Shown here: piece by piece, positions 38,730 to 47,826 of the stretch
How the letters are laid out: every line of letters begins with the position of its first letter
How positions within the stretch are numbered: position 1 is the stretch's first letter
Source: Phytophthora hibernalis
Lineage: Eukaryota > Oomycota > Peronosporomycetes > Peronosporales > Peronosporaceae
Direction: 5' to 3'
Assembly: GCA_012656075.1 (NCBI GenBank)
Contig: JAAKBF010000038.1
Coordinates: 1-64,000 of the forward strand
Length of the DNA stretch: 64,000 bases
Notes under the pieces: generated by a model
Databases searched by the model: none
The model's input: the letters and a program-made list of their open reading frames with translations, nothing else
Told to the model about the DNA's origin: nothing
Translations under genes and position numbers: made by a program

Positions 38730-39216
38730 TTTTTGCCCGTGTTGCCTCTCTTTTGCTCGTTTGCAGCGTCTGTCTGCTGCCACACCTGGCTTACCGCCGC
38801 CGCCCATGTATCGTACTACGCCTTCGACATCGTCCATGGCTCCACGGGCCTCAGTCTCGCGTCCAGAAGCCAGGCGAGAGAGCCCTGGGTCGAGCACCGT
38901 CCGGGTCATCGTCGGCTTGGGCCATGGGTGGCGGCTGTCTGAACGGCCGTTTGGCTATGTACGCAGCGGTGAACCAGCGCTCAGACAGAACCCCTCGACG
39001 TGAAGCGTACGGAAAGTCGAGACAGAGCGTGATCTCGACAATGAGTTGAGGCACCTCGCGAGACGTCGGAGGGCCGCGGGTGAGTGATGCGAAATACCGT
39101 GCTTGTAAGCAGAAGGTGTGTGGACGTGTGTTGAATGGTGGGGCATGCGAGAAGTGTTTTAGCGTGCGTCGGAACGTGCAAATTTTGTGAGGCGTGTGCG
39201 GAGTTGAATGTTTGGC

Positions 39217-39220
39217 GCCT

Positions 39221-39274
<54 letters not shown>

Positions 39275-39287
39275 AAAGGTCGCGGCA
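39217..39287 (+). pseudogene. tRNA-Phe pseudogene, array copy 70 (last)
   Basis: The acceptor, D and anticodon arms match copy 1, but the T loop and the 3' strand of the T stem are altered (GGTTCGAAAAGGTCGCGG). The B box and T arm are destroyed and the copy is 71 nt. It sits at the decaying right edge of the array. Confidence 0.8.
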
Positions 39288-39963
39288 TTTTTGCCCGTGT
39301 TGCCTCTCTTTACTCGTTTGCAGCGTCTGTCTGCTGCCACACCTGGCTTACCGCCGCCGCCCATGTATCGTACTACGCCTTCGACATCGTCCATGGCTCC
39401 ACGGGCCTCAGTCTCGCGTCCAGACAGCACAGGCGAGATGGCCAGGGACGAGCACCGTCCGGGTCATCGCGGCTTGGCGAGAAGGGTGGCGGCTGTCTGA
39501 ACGGCCGTTTGGCCGCGGACGACAGCGGCGGCACCAGCGCTGCAGACAGAACCCCTCGACTGTGATGCGTACGGACTGCGGCAGAGCGTGATCTCGACAA
39601 TGAGTTGAGGCACCTCGCGAGACGTCGGAGGGCCGCGGGTGAGTGATGCGATAGACCGTGCCGGTAAGCAGAAGGTGTGTGGACGTGTGTGTGGCATGGT
39701 GGGGCGTGCGAGAAGTGTTTTAGCGTGGTGCGGCAGCTGTGCCACTGACGACCGCGGACGACTGCGGCGGCTGTACGCTGGAGGATGACAGCCCTGGTGT
39801 GATGTGTACGTGTATGACCATTAGTATTCTTAATATTTTCTCTTGTAATATTTTGTTCATGGTACGTGTATGACCATTGGTATTAGTCATGTTTTTTTCT
39901 TGTTTTTATGCATTGTGATACTGGTTGCCTAGGACTGCAGAGCTTGGTCGTTGTAGAAGTGTT
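39288..39963. repeat. Degenerate array edge, then gene-free junction
   Basis: A diverged copy of the spacer runs from 39288 to about 39726, with many indels between 39420 and 39590 and a normal-looking segment at 39591-39725. Where a 71st tRNA should follow, the sequence changes at about 39727 to unrelated GC-rich and then AT-rich DNA. A 17-bp direct repeat (GTACGTGTATGACCATT) lies at 39806-39822 and 39862-39878. No gene is visible. Confidence 0.8.
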
Positions 39964-40776
39964 TCACGACTGCATTCGCACGATGTTGCAGTTAAACTTA
40001 GTCTTGTTAGATATGCTGCACGTGTTGCCGATGTTGAGAAGAAGCAGAAGGTTTGGGTCATGAAGGAGCGCTCGGTTCATCTCTCGCATGAAGTACAACA
40101 TGAAGACACCGCAGTCGTTGCCGTTGCCGTTGCGCTGTGGTGGAGAGGTTTGGACCCGCTTGGTCGCATACGCCACGCTTCTGCCGTACTTCATTGCCGC
40201 CTCTTTCTTGAAGTACCCACACAGAATGTCCTTGATCTCTTGGGTGGAATGGTACTTCTTCGAATCGGTGTAGGGTTTTACGTTCGGAATGGCCAGAACT
40301 GGGTTCTGCATTACGACAAATCCCAGTGGTGATTCATACACACATGTACTAAGATGATTCGGTACTTCTCGTACGGAAATCGTGCGGTGACACCACAGAT
40401 TGCCTCGTATGTCGCCTCCATGCTGCATTGTTTTCGCTTGTAGGTGGATAGAATTAGCCCAAATAGCTGACAGTCGAAATTGAAGGTCGAGCTGCTGCTA
40501 GCAATATGCGCTCGAATTAAATACGAGATCACAGTGTCATCTAGCCAACAGTTCGAGTCGAGTGTCTTCAATTTTTTCTCGTAACCTCGAGACGTAGGTT
40601 GTCAGTATCTGGCTGGAAGGATACACCCGAAGTACTGCATACCAGCGTGCTATCCGGCATGTTTTCGACAGAAGCCGGTTCAAACATCTCATCAATCTCC
40701 ACAGGGAACTCCTTACATCCAATTCTTTTACTTCTCTGTCCGGCCAATTTATACGAGTTTGTTGTTTGCCACACAA
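39964..40776 (-). pseudogene. Ulp1-like (C48) cysteine protease of a transposon, interrupted
   Basis: Three reading frames join into the C-terminal part of a Ulp1/SENP-type cysteine protease. Visible landmarks are NCWLDD near the domain start, the catalytic His in NHHWDL and the catalytic Cys in GNDCGVFML with the typical Asn-Asp-Cys-Gly context. Proteases of this family process SUMO-like proteins. In oomycetes and plants such domains are often carried by DNA transposons, which suits this neighbourhood. The frame breaks lie at an A run (40572-40577) and a G run (40322-40324); each is explained by one missing base, so the gene may really be intact. No transposase partner or terminal repeat was found. 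Confidence 0.7.
40731..40756. repeat. 26-bp inverted repeat, left arm
   Basis: CTTCTCTGTCCGGCCAATTT and the six following bases recur exactly in reverse complement at 42758-42783, on the far side of the mariner element. This arm lies inside the protease remnant; the other is probably a fragment of a second copy of that element. Confidence 0.7.
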
Positions 40777-40890
40777 AATGTTACATGAACTTTATTGGTC
40801 TATGACTCATCTAAATGACTGGCAGCGGGTCAGTAATTTGGCACCGCCATCAGCCATTTGAGCTTCCTGCATCCAGACTCCCCGATCAGC

Positions 40891-42334
40891 ATGCCAAGGA
40901 CCCCAACGAAGAAGGACCTCCCTCCGCACAAGCGCGTCGCAGTCGCTCTTTTCCTGTCTAACCTATGTGTAAACGGCTGCCTCCCGTATGGCAGCAAGAA
41001 ACTCGCCATGCACACCTTCACCATGAGCCGCAGCACCATCGACAGCATCTGGAAACTCAGGAGTTGCCACAGCACCACGGCAGCCTTACCCAAAACGTTC
41101 TCGCCGTTTCACTGTCGCTGAACTCGGTCAGATTGTGTCCGCAGTGCCCCTCTGCAAGCGGCAAACCATCCGAGCGTTGGCTGAGGCTACGAACATTCCT
41201 CGATCGACTCTACAACTACCTCAAAGTCAAGTCTCTTCGGTGGGTCATCTCACGTGTGAAGCCCACGCTGACAAGCGATCACAAGATCCAGAGGCTGTCG
41301 TTCGCTTTGCCACGTGCAGCGACCCATCGGTACGTATTTCACTATGATTATAAGTTGTAATGTCTTACTTTATAAGTTAATGTTTTTAATATCTTAAATT
41401 TGTTTATGCTTCGTGTTGTAGGAGCACGTTCGTACGGTTTTGACGCTATGTATGACGTTGTCCACATTGATGAGAAATGGTTCAACATGTACAAGGCGTC
41501 AAACCGCTACTACTTGCGTCTGATGAAAATTTACCGTTTCGCTCGTGCCCATATAAGCGGTATATCGGTAAAGTAATGTTTTGGCTGCAGTTGCTCGCCC
41601 ACGCTACGATTTTGGTCGAAAGCGTTATTTTGACGGCAAAATTGGCATCTGGCCAATTGTAGAGCATACAGTGGCACTCGAAGCTCCGTCAACAGACCTG
41701 CTGGCACATCGATCACGAAGAGTATTTCGATGACGCGGTGCGTATATGTGGACTTGCTAAAGAGCAAAGTGTTTCCTGCAATTCGCAGTCAATGGCCTGG
41801 TAAGATGAAACTGAAGTTTATTAATAAGTTTTTAATCACTGCTGACTCACATTCTTTGTCAATGTCAATTGTATATAGGGAGGAAGACAAATGTCATTCG
41901 TGTTCAGCAAGACAATGCCGGACCGCACGTGAGCGAAGACCATGGAGAAGTTGTGGCGGCGGGAAAGAACGGGGTTGGAACATTCAGATGGAGTGCGAGC
42001 CACCACGCTCTCCTGACTGTAACATCCTGGATTTAGGGTTCTTCAACGCTATACAGTCGCTGCAGTACAAGAACCCGACCAACGACGTAGATAAGCTGAT
42101 CGAAGCTGTGGAAACAGCTTTTGCGAGATAAAGCATACTACATTAGATAAGTGCTTCCTGACACTACAAAAGGTCATGGAATATGTTATCACCCACGAGG
42201 GAGGGAATGACTTCAAGCTTCCGCGTGTGGGTAGTGCTTACAGTAATGGTGCGTCGGTAACTTCACTGCCACTTGAAGTGGAGACATACCATGCTGGAAT
42301 TAGCGCGCTGACACAGCAAATTCTTAACCAATAA
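40891..42334 (+). mobile_element. Mariner-like transposase (DD39D type), two introns, one frameshift
   Basis: Encodes a plant/stramenopile-type mariner transposase, the nuclease that cuts and pastes the element at TA sites. From the ATG at 40891 the N-terminal part is a helix-turn-helix DNA-binding region. The catalytic part has VHIDEKWF (first Asp), VQQDNAGPH (second Asp) and SPDCNILDLGFF (third Asp), with 39 residues between the second and third. Two GT-AG introns are likely at 41330-41421 and 41800-41878, the latter just before the second Asp motif. The reading frame shifts in the N-terminal half (41100-41330) and again near 41960, so the copy is probably inactive. The stop is at 42332-42334. 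I did not find terminal inverted repeats. A related copy lies at 52463-53746 on the other strand. Confidence 0.85.
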
Positions 42335-42800
42335 TAATGAATTAAATGCTTCATAAAACCCAGGATAACTTGTACCTGATTATGATTGGATGAAAAAATC
42401 TTAGGTTAGGGAGAATAGCTATCTTGATCATAACATCGAATAAAACCTCGTTTGTAATACTGCAATTCTTCAGACAGGCGGGAGGCTTCATAGATTGAGC
42501 TATTACGAGGATAATCACAAAACGCTGACGATGCTGTAGCAATTTTTGATCTAATATCGCTAATTTATAGCCGGATTACGAAAAAGGCTATTATGTCTTC
42601 AAACCCAGCTCACGTTTGCGGAGTTATTTATCATGTCGATTGAGTTAACTGACAAACAAAAATACCAAAACGAACCTCGCGATCTGCTCTTTCATGTAAG
42701 CTACTTCCTCGCGTACAACTACAAAAATTGACTGAGTGAGAGGCGGAGAGTCCAAATTCGTATAAATTGGCCGGACAGAGAAGAAGCAATTAAAGTTTTT
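42335..42800. other. AT-rich gene-free stretch
   Basis: Between the mariner and the 33-bp repeats I see no coding potential. It includes the right arm of the 26-bp inverted repeat (42758-42783). Confidence 0.6.
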
Positions 42801-42916
42801 CGGGTAAACTCGACACGTTGGGCTGGGTTTTTTCGGGTAAGCTCGACACCTTGGGCTGGGTCTTTTCGGGTAAACTCGACACCTTGGGCTGGGTCTTTTC
42901 GGGTAAACTCGACAAG
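42801..42916. repeat. 33-bp direct repeats (about 3.5 copies)
   Basis: Units start at 42801, 42834, 42867 and 42900. Each begins CGGGTAAACTCGACAC (GCTCG in the second) followed by a TTGGGCTGGG segment. The same CGGGTA-ACTCGACA core recurs, degenerate, at 43440-43560, on the other side of a small helix-turn-helix reading frame. Confidence 0.85.
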
Positions 42917-43204
42917 ACCTTGTGGTGTTTAAGGGGATTCAGTCGTGTCTGATCTTGGTTCTTTTGACTTCTTAGGGTACCGCAAGAAATAGTCCTTGAG
43001 GTGATTTCGGGCAATAAACCTGGTTAGCCACGACTCCTTAGCGCCACTCTTTTTGTCTGCGACCCTGGAATCACACGGACACACTCCTCATGAATGTCGC
43101 CACGGGACATCACCTCGCCTGACGCAGCTTTTTCTTTGACGAGGTTGACGATGGGGGTTCAAACAGGTTGGTCGGACCAATCACACTTCGACGTGTCAAC
43201 CGCT

Positions 43205-43378
43205 TCAATGAGTGAACATCTGTAAGAATAAGTCTTCCTCAGACGCCAAATAATCCAGCAGCGTAGAGCGCGAGATCCCCAGATAACGCGACGCCTCTCC
43301 CACTCTCCATCCACGCGTCTTCACGGTCACAACAACCTCCATCCTCTCCGCTATCGTGTGCTGACCTGTGTCGTCCAT
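43205..43378 (-). CDS. 57-residue helix-turn-helix protein, likely transposase N-terminus
   Basis: An open frame from ATG (43376-43378) to TGA (43205-43207). The middle reads like a DNA-binding helix-turn-helix (GWRVGEASRYLGISRSTLLDYL). It resembles the N-terminal DNA-binding part of transposases in general; the family is not certain. No catalytic domain follows, so it is either a truncated transposase or a small DNA-binding protein left from an element. It lies between two clusters of short repeats in the same orientation, which could be its binding sites. Confidence 0.5.
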   Translation of the reverse strand: MDDTGQHTIAERMEVVVTVKTRGWRVGEASRYLGISRSTLLDYLASEEDLFLQMFTH

Positions 43379-43439
43379 TCCGTCTTTGGTGAGCTGGAAA
43401 CGGGTATTCTAGAAACGGGATTAGGGTTATCTCGATTGT

Positions 43440-43560
43440 TTTTCGGGTATACTCGACACCGAAAAGGATTTTTCGGGTCGCACGACAAGGTTTTCGGGTA
43501 TACTCGACACTAAATTAGGTTTTCGGGTATACTCGTCAAGTTGTGTCGGCTATACTCGAC
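43440..43560. repeat. Degenerate repeats of TTTTCGGGTATACTCGACA
   Basis: Five related copies begin (at the CGG core) near 43444, 43474, 43495, 43524 and 43545. The best ones read CGGGTATACTCGACAC and contain the palindrome GTATAC. They share their core with the 33-bp repeats at 42801-42916, so the helix-turn-helix frame sits between two repeat clusters. Confidence 0.8.
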
Positions 43561-43679
43561 TAATATCAGCCATTCGCTGAAAACACGTGGCCACAGCTCC
43601 GTTCATTCCTCGATCTGACCTCTCCGAAGCAACTCGCATCTATGACTGTGGCGTAGCTGCAAACTCTGCCCTCCCTCTC

Positions 43680-43750
43680 AACGATGTAGCTCAACCGGAA
43701 GAGTGCAGGGCTTCGGCCCTGAGGTGCCTGTTCAAATCGGGCCATCGTTA
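43680..43750 (+). tRNA. tRNA-like sequence with abnormal anticodon arm (pseudo-tRNA)
   Basis: The acceptor stem AACGATG/CATCGTT pairs perfectly over 7 bp, the D arm GCTC/GAGT pairs, and the T arm GCCTG-TTCAAAT-CGGGC forms five pairs. The middle is a tight hairpin, CAGGG-CTTCGG-CCCTG, leaving a 6-nt loop instead of 7, so no anticodon can be assigned with confidence (TCG or CGG are possible readings). No T run follows. It may be a decayed tRNA, an organelle-derived or foreign tRNA, or a tRNA-derived repeat. Confidence 0.4.
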
Positions 43751-43919
43751 TTGCTAAAGAAGGTTTGTGCGGCTAGCACTGGAAGGATATGTGTATGTAT
43801 ATGCATCTCGTTTGCTGTCTACTTACTAACTATATCAAGTATATCTTGCGTGTAGCCTGGAGCAGGGTCTTGGATTGCGGCTGTCTGGAGCAGACGTTGA
43901 TAACGTCGTATCTCTTCGT

Positions 43920-45876
43920 CTAGGGATCCTGCGGTGAGGAGAGTCTGGAGATGCTTGAGTACGGCACTGGACCCCGCCATTTGATGTTGTGCCTCCTCAG
44001 CAAAGCCACCACCCTCTCCTCCGGGCGCTTGCCCAGCTCGAGCACGTGATCGCGATAGCCGTCAGCGGCGGAGTCCAGCACGAATCCATCCGTCAAGAAA
44101 AGCTTCATGAAAGCAACCAGCAACTTGGCGTTTGACCGCTGGCGCTTCGGCTCGGCTGCCCGCCAGCGTGGGTCGTGCGCGTACCATGAGAACCACACAG
44201 CATGAAGGTGTGTGACTGCAGCCCTGCGCTCTTTTTTGGTGTGCTGACATTTTGTGCGTCTTGTGCTTGTTTGTCGCTACCGGGTCGTTGTTCTGCTTCG
44301 CTTCTAGTGCGTCCATCCGCATCTCCTGTCGTTTGGAGAGCGCGATTAAGTGCTCAATCACAGCCGCTTGGTGATCGATGATCTTTTGTTCCTTGGTTCG
44401 CCCTGCCAGGTTATTAGATGCTTGCTCTGTCTCTTTGTCCGTAGTGCGCTTGGTATCGTTACCTTTAGCAGGCGGATGGACAAGGTGTGAAGACCACGCG
44501 AGAAGATCGGCTAACTGGTTTCCACTGTAGGCGATCGCGCATTCAATGCGCTTGACGACAGGACTTTCAGGATTGAGAGCTCTGATATGCGGGAAGTGGC
44601 GAATAATTGCTGCCATGAGCACATCCAGCACTTCGTCGTTGACGTTAAAGCTGGTCATACCAAACTGCATACAGGATGTGAACAGGACGCGCAGTAATCG
44701 GGTAATCTGATCAAGTGTCTGCGAATCGAAGCTCCTCAGGTTTTGCAGAGTAACCTCAACCTTCGGTTTGTATCCTGCGAGAACTTTGGCAACCTTGTGG
44801 TCTTCCTTGCTAGTGTTGAAGATGTAATTAAAACCCTTGTTCGTCGTGCCCATATTCCAGGACCCTCTGTCGAAGATCCAGCGCTCGGTCAATTTGTCGC
44901 AGCCGTTGGCATGTTGGGCCCCGCCGCGCCTGAACGAATGTGAGCTTAGCGCCCTCGTCACACCTGCTGCTGGAGCGACACGACTCAGTATCCGATTAAC
45001 ATGCGCATAAATTGTCGATGCTGTGTCAGCTCCTTTTGCGGCGGGGCTTGCGAGTGTCGTGGTGGATGGGGGGATTGAGAAGCTCGATCAGAGGCACGTC
45101 GGCAGTTAGCGTGGTCGGCGTCTGGGCTGCTTGTTGTGGAAGGTTGCCGATTAGATCGATGCACGGTGCAGCCTGAACGATCAGGGCGATCGCGATGGCA
45201 AGCACTGGGCAGGTACTGAAGTCGGCGTCTGGGAATAGCGATAGCCCTTGTTCTTCGGAGGTCTTCAGTCGTATCAAGCGCAAAAGAGTACGCCACCTGC
45301 GTCAACACTAATGTTGCGCTTGTGGAGCATTGAGCGCGCCAATAGGTACAAATAAGTGCTGCATCTTGGTAGTCAGTGTCACAACATCATTGCTATACAA
45401 ATATAAGGCCATTTTTTCAAGCCAGCCTTTGTACATGGAGGCGCTTTGCTAACAAACCCACCACCATCTCGCTTCATACAGAAGTTGTCAAGTGTTTTCC
45501 TCATTTTTAGCAAACGCGTCTCTAACGAAGATCGATGCTGTGGAAATTTGTCTAGCAGCCAAAGCTTGGCTTGGCGATAGTACTGCATAGCAGTGTTTCG
45601 AGCTAACGCCTTACCCTTCTTCCCTTCATTAAACGCAAGGTACATACCAAACTTATCCATCACACACACAAAACACTTTCCACTCTCATCACTCTCAATG
45701 CATGCTGTAACATACTCCTCTGTAACTTCCTCTACCTTCAGGTACTTCTTGAACGTTGCGATAGCTGTCGCCTTGGCTCGCAGAGTGTTGCCGGGCTGGA
45801 GCTCGTCCAAACCCATTGCCGTCGTTCGATAAAATATGCCAGTGATACCTATTTCACTTGATGTTTGGCACGGCAT
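43920..45876 (-). mobile_element. Crypton tyrosine recombinase, frameshifted
   Basis: Several reading frames join into a Crypton-type tyrosine recombinase, the only protein of these DNA transposons. In order: an N-terminal core-binding region (45876-45379), the catalytic entry with IRLKTSEEQGLSLFPD (around 45250), the HxxR box SHSFRRG (around 44930), a candidate nucleophile Tyr in KGFNYIFN about 40 residues later, and a basic C-terminal tail (44198-43920). The frame is broken between 45379 and 45283, near 45020 and near 44220. Cryptons are known from oomycetes and fungi. The copy is probably inactive, although some breaks could be sequencing errors. I could not define the element ends. Confidence 0.82.
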
Positions 45877-46041
45877 ACATATATTCTACAGCCCGCTCGG
45901 ACCCGATATGTCCGATCAACTGGCTTACAGGACTCACCTAACCCTACGTCAACTATTGGCCAAAGTTTCATCTTTACTCGATTTCTATTGGTCCAAATTT
46001 CAAGAAATTATGTGATTGGCGGTTCTGAGTGTATACAATTT

Positions 46042-47048
46042 TTATGTATGGTCCGATAGTTGATCATATTCATCCATATCCATCGAAGTGTCAGTCAGCG
46101 TAGCAGAGCAAAGAAACGTGTATAGATCGAATGGCAGTGAACCTTTGTCGACCTTCATGGGTTGTCCTACTGCAGCAGCCGTTTCCGCGGCGATAGTTCT
46201 CTTAACCCTATTGCGGTTGATGCCCTAAAACCCTGCAATATCTTGGTTTTACAAATATTAGCGAATCATAATGACAGGATTTTATTTTTGACCAATCATA
46301 TCATTTGCGGTAAACCAAGCAATATGCTTGGTGTAACTACAATAATTGCAATAAGTATTGTAAAACCCCGCAAAATGATAATGTTATGCTGCGTGGTGCG
46401 GGCCAAAACCAAGCATTTATGCATGTTTAACATTTTACTATGGAAATTAGGTAAATAAATTTCAAGTATATTGTTGACTGCAATAGGGTTAAGACCCTTA
46501 AAATGATCTGTAAGCCCGCGATGCAGTGTCTTCGACATGCTCTCTTTGTACACTCGGAAGAGATTGAAGAGACCAGCGCGATGCGTGTTCAAGGCGGAGT
46601 AGCTAAGCTGAGTACCAGCAGCAGTACGCAGTGTGAGCAACCAAGCCACGAAATCTCCAGCTTGCAGTTCTTGAAAACGTAACGGGGGCCGAGTGATATT
46701 ACCATCTAGTGCTTGTGAAACAGCAGTTCGCAGCAGCTTCTGGTCGGTAGGAAGCCTCTTGAAAGCAGAGATGCTAGGAGCGCTACCCTGCGTAATAGAG
46801 CCATCGTGATTCAATGCAAGTTCAGCCACACGACACACGAACGCTGGTTGAAGTTGTGCCGATCGAGTAGAGGAAACGCGCGTAGGAGCTCCGATAGACC
46901 GAACACGATCGTGCACAAACTGTATTGGCACAGAACTCTGCAGCGCGAGCATGTAGCTGTCGCAACTGGTCACTTGTTTGCGAGGGATCCGCCATCCTTT
47001 AAAGTCCGGCGAAAAATGATTGTGAGCTCGAGCAACATAGGTATACAC
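46042..47048 (-). pseudogene. Second Crypton-type recombinase fragment (N-terminal part)
   Basis: The frame includes SYSALNTHRAGLFNLFRVYK and continues to DHFKGL, the core-binding region of Crypton-like recombinases. It is interrupted by the MITE at 46206-46488. After the MITE the protein resumes with KRTIAAETAAAVGQPMKVDK and ends at a TAA (46042-46044). No catalytic residues are present. The protein differs from the neighbouring Crypton at 43920-45876, so it comes from another subfamily. The true start is uncertain; upstream sequence to 47048 is open but may not all be coding. Confidence 0.65.
46206..46488. mobile_element. 283-bp piggyBac-type MITE with TTAA target duplication
   Basis: The element begins CCCTATTGCGGT and ends ACTGCAATAGGG, giving matching terminal inverted repeats of about 12 bp (one mismatch). 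It is flanked on both sides by TTAA (46202-46205 and 46489-46492). TTAA duplication and CCC...GGG ends are the piggyBac signature. The interior is AT-rich and non-coding. It is inserted in the coding frame of the Crypton fragment. Confidence 0.85.
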
Positions 47049-47826
47049 CGCGACCCTTCTGCGACGAAATCTTGTTTTCCCGGAAAATAGGGAACCACCG
47101 TCCCTCGAAACGACGATTAGAGCGTCCTACATCCCTCGAAATCCGGACCGAAAATCGTTGTTGAAGATATGCACTGTTCGTTGCCGATTTTTGCATTGCC
47201 GGCTTTATTAATCGTTGTCTGTAAGCCCGAACTATTACTGTGAATTCCGTCCAAATGTAGCATATCGCGTTGAATGGGGAACCGCCCCCATACAAAATCC
47301 AAGTCATTTTCTAATCCATCCCCTAAGTACTAATCGTATTTAAATGAATTAGATAGTGTAGCCATGCCCGGGGCGCGCATCTCGATTCGACCAGTCGGCC
47401 CGGAAATTTTTGATTATCCTGAATTTGTTGGACCGAATGCTTGGTTTTGTATGCAAGTGTTGGATGGACTGTCTAACTTTTTCGAGGAGTTCTGAATACT
47501 ATCCATACAAATTTCAAGTCAGGCCACAATAGTCACGATTTTGTTGGACCTCGGTCCATCAAGAAAAACCCTTAGTGTAAAGAGCCGTTCGCCCCATGCT
47601 CTGCAATGTTACTGGTGTCTTGGAAGTAACATCGAAGAGAACGATGTCTTGGGTCGCCCGAGAATGTTAAGACTTGGGAGGTTGTGTTGTGCTTCTTGAC
47701 CGCGAACTCCAGGATGGATAGACGGGATTCATATCACGAGGATCAGGCCTACTGGTATCACCTCCAATGTCCTTAGTGTCCAACTTGAAATCGTCTTAGA
47801 TGTAGATGGCGTTGTTGTTCAGCGAG
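47049..47826. other. Gene-free stretch, likely transposon debris
   Basis: Only short, unconvincing open frames occur here. Nothing recognised. Confidence 0.5.

Larger units (their letters stand above)
1..39726 (+). repeat. Tandem array of ~562-bp units, each with one tRNA-Phe gene
   Basis: Head-to-tail repeat with a period of 562-563 bp (range 554-563) that begins before the window. Each unit holds a 73-nt tRNA-Phe(GAA), a run of five T directly after it (Pol III terminator), and about 485 bp of GC-rich spacer with no convincing gene. Two spacer types differ by one T about 20 nt past the terminator (TCTC followed by 4 or 5 T, called 4-T and 5-T below). The 70 tRNA copies are listed separately. 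Copies 9-54 are nearly identical. Copies 1-8 differ by scattered changes, such as loss of 6-8 bp near 1191, 1792 and 3991. Copies 55-70 carry more indels. The pattern fits amplification and homogenisation by unequal exchange, with diverged edges. Confidence 0.97.

Noticed and set aside
444..39591. Plus-strand open frames of 69-144 codons repeated once per unit
   Set aside because: Same unit, same cause: they begin just before each tRNA or inside the spacer and have no protein-like conservation.
1..39726. rDNA or 5S array
   Set aside because: The only structured RNA in the unit is the tRNA. No 5S internal control region or rRNA sequence was seen.
1..39726. CRISPR array
   Set aside because: The repeats are 562 bp with conserved spacers and lie in eukaryotic DNA.
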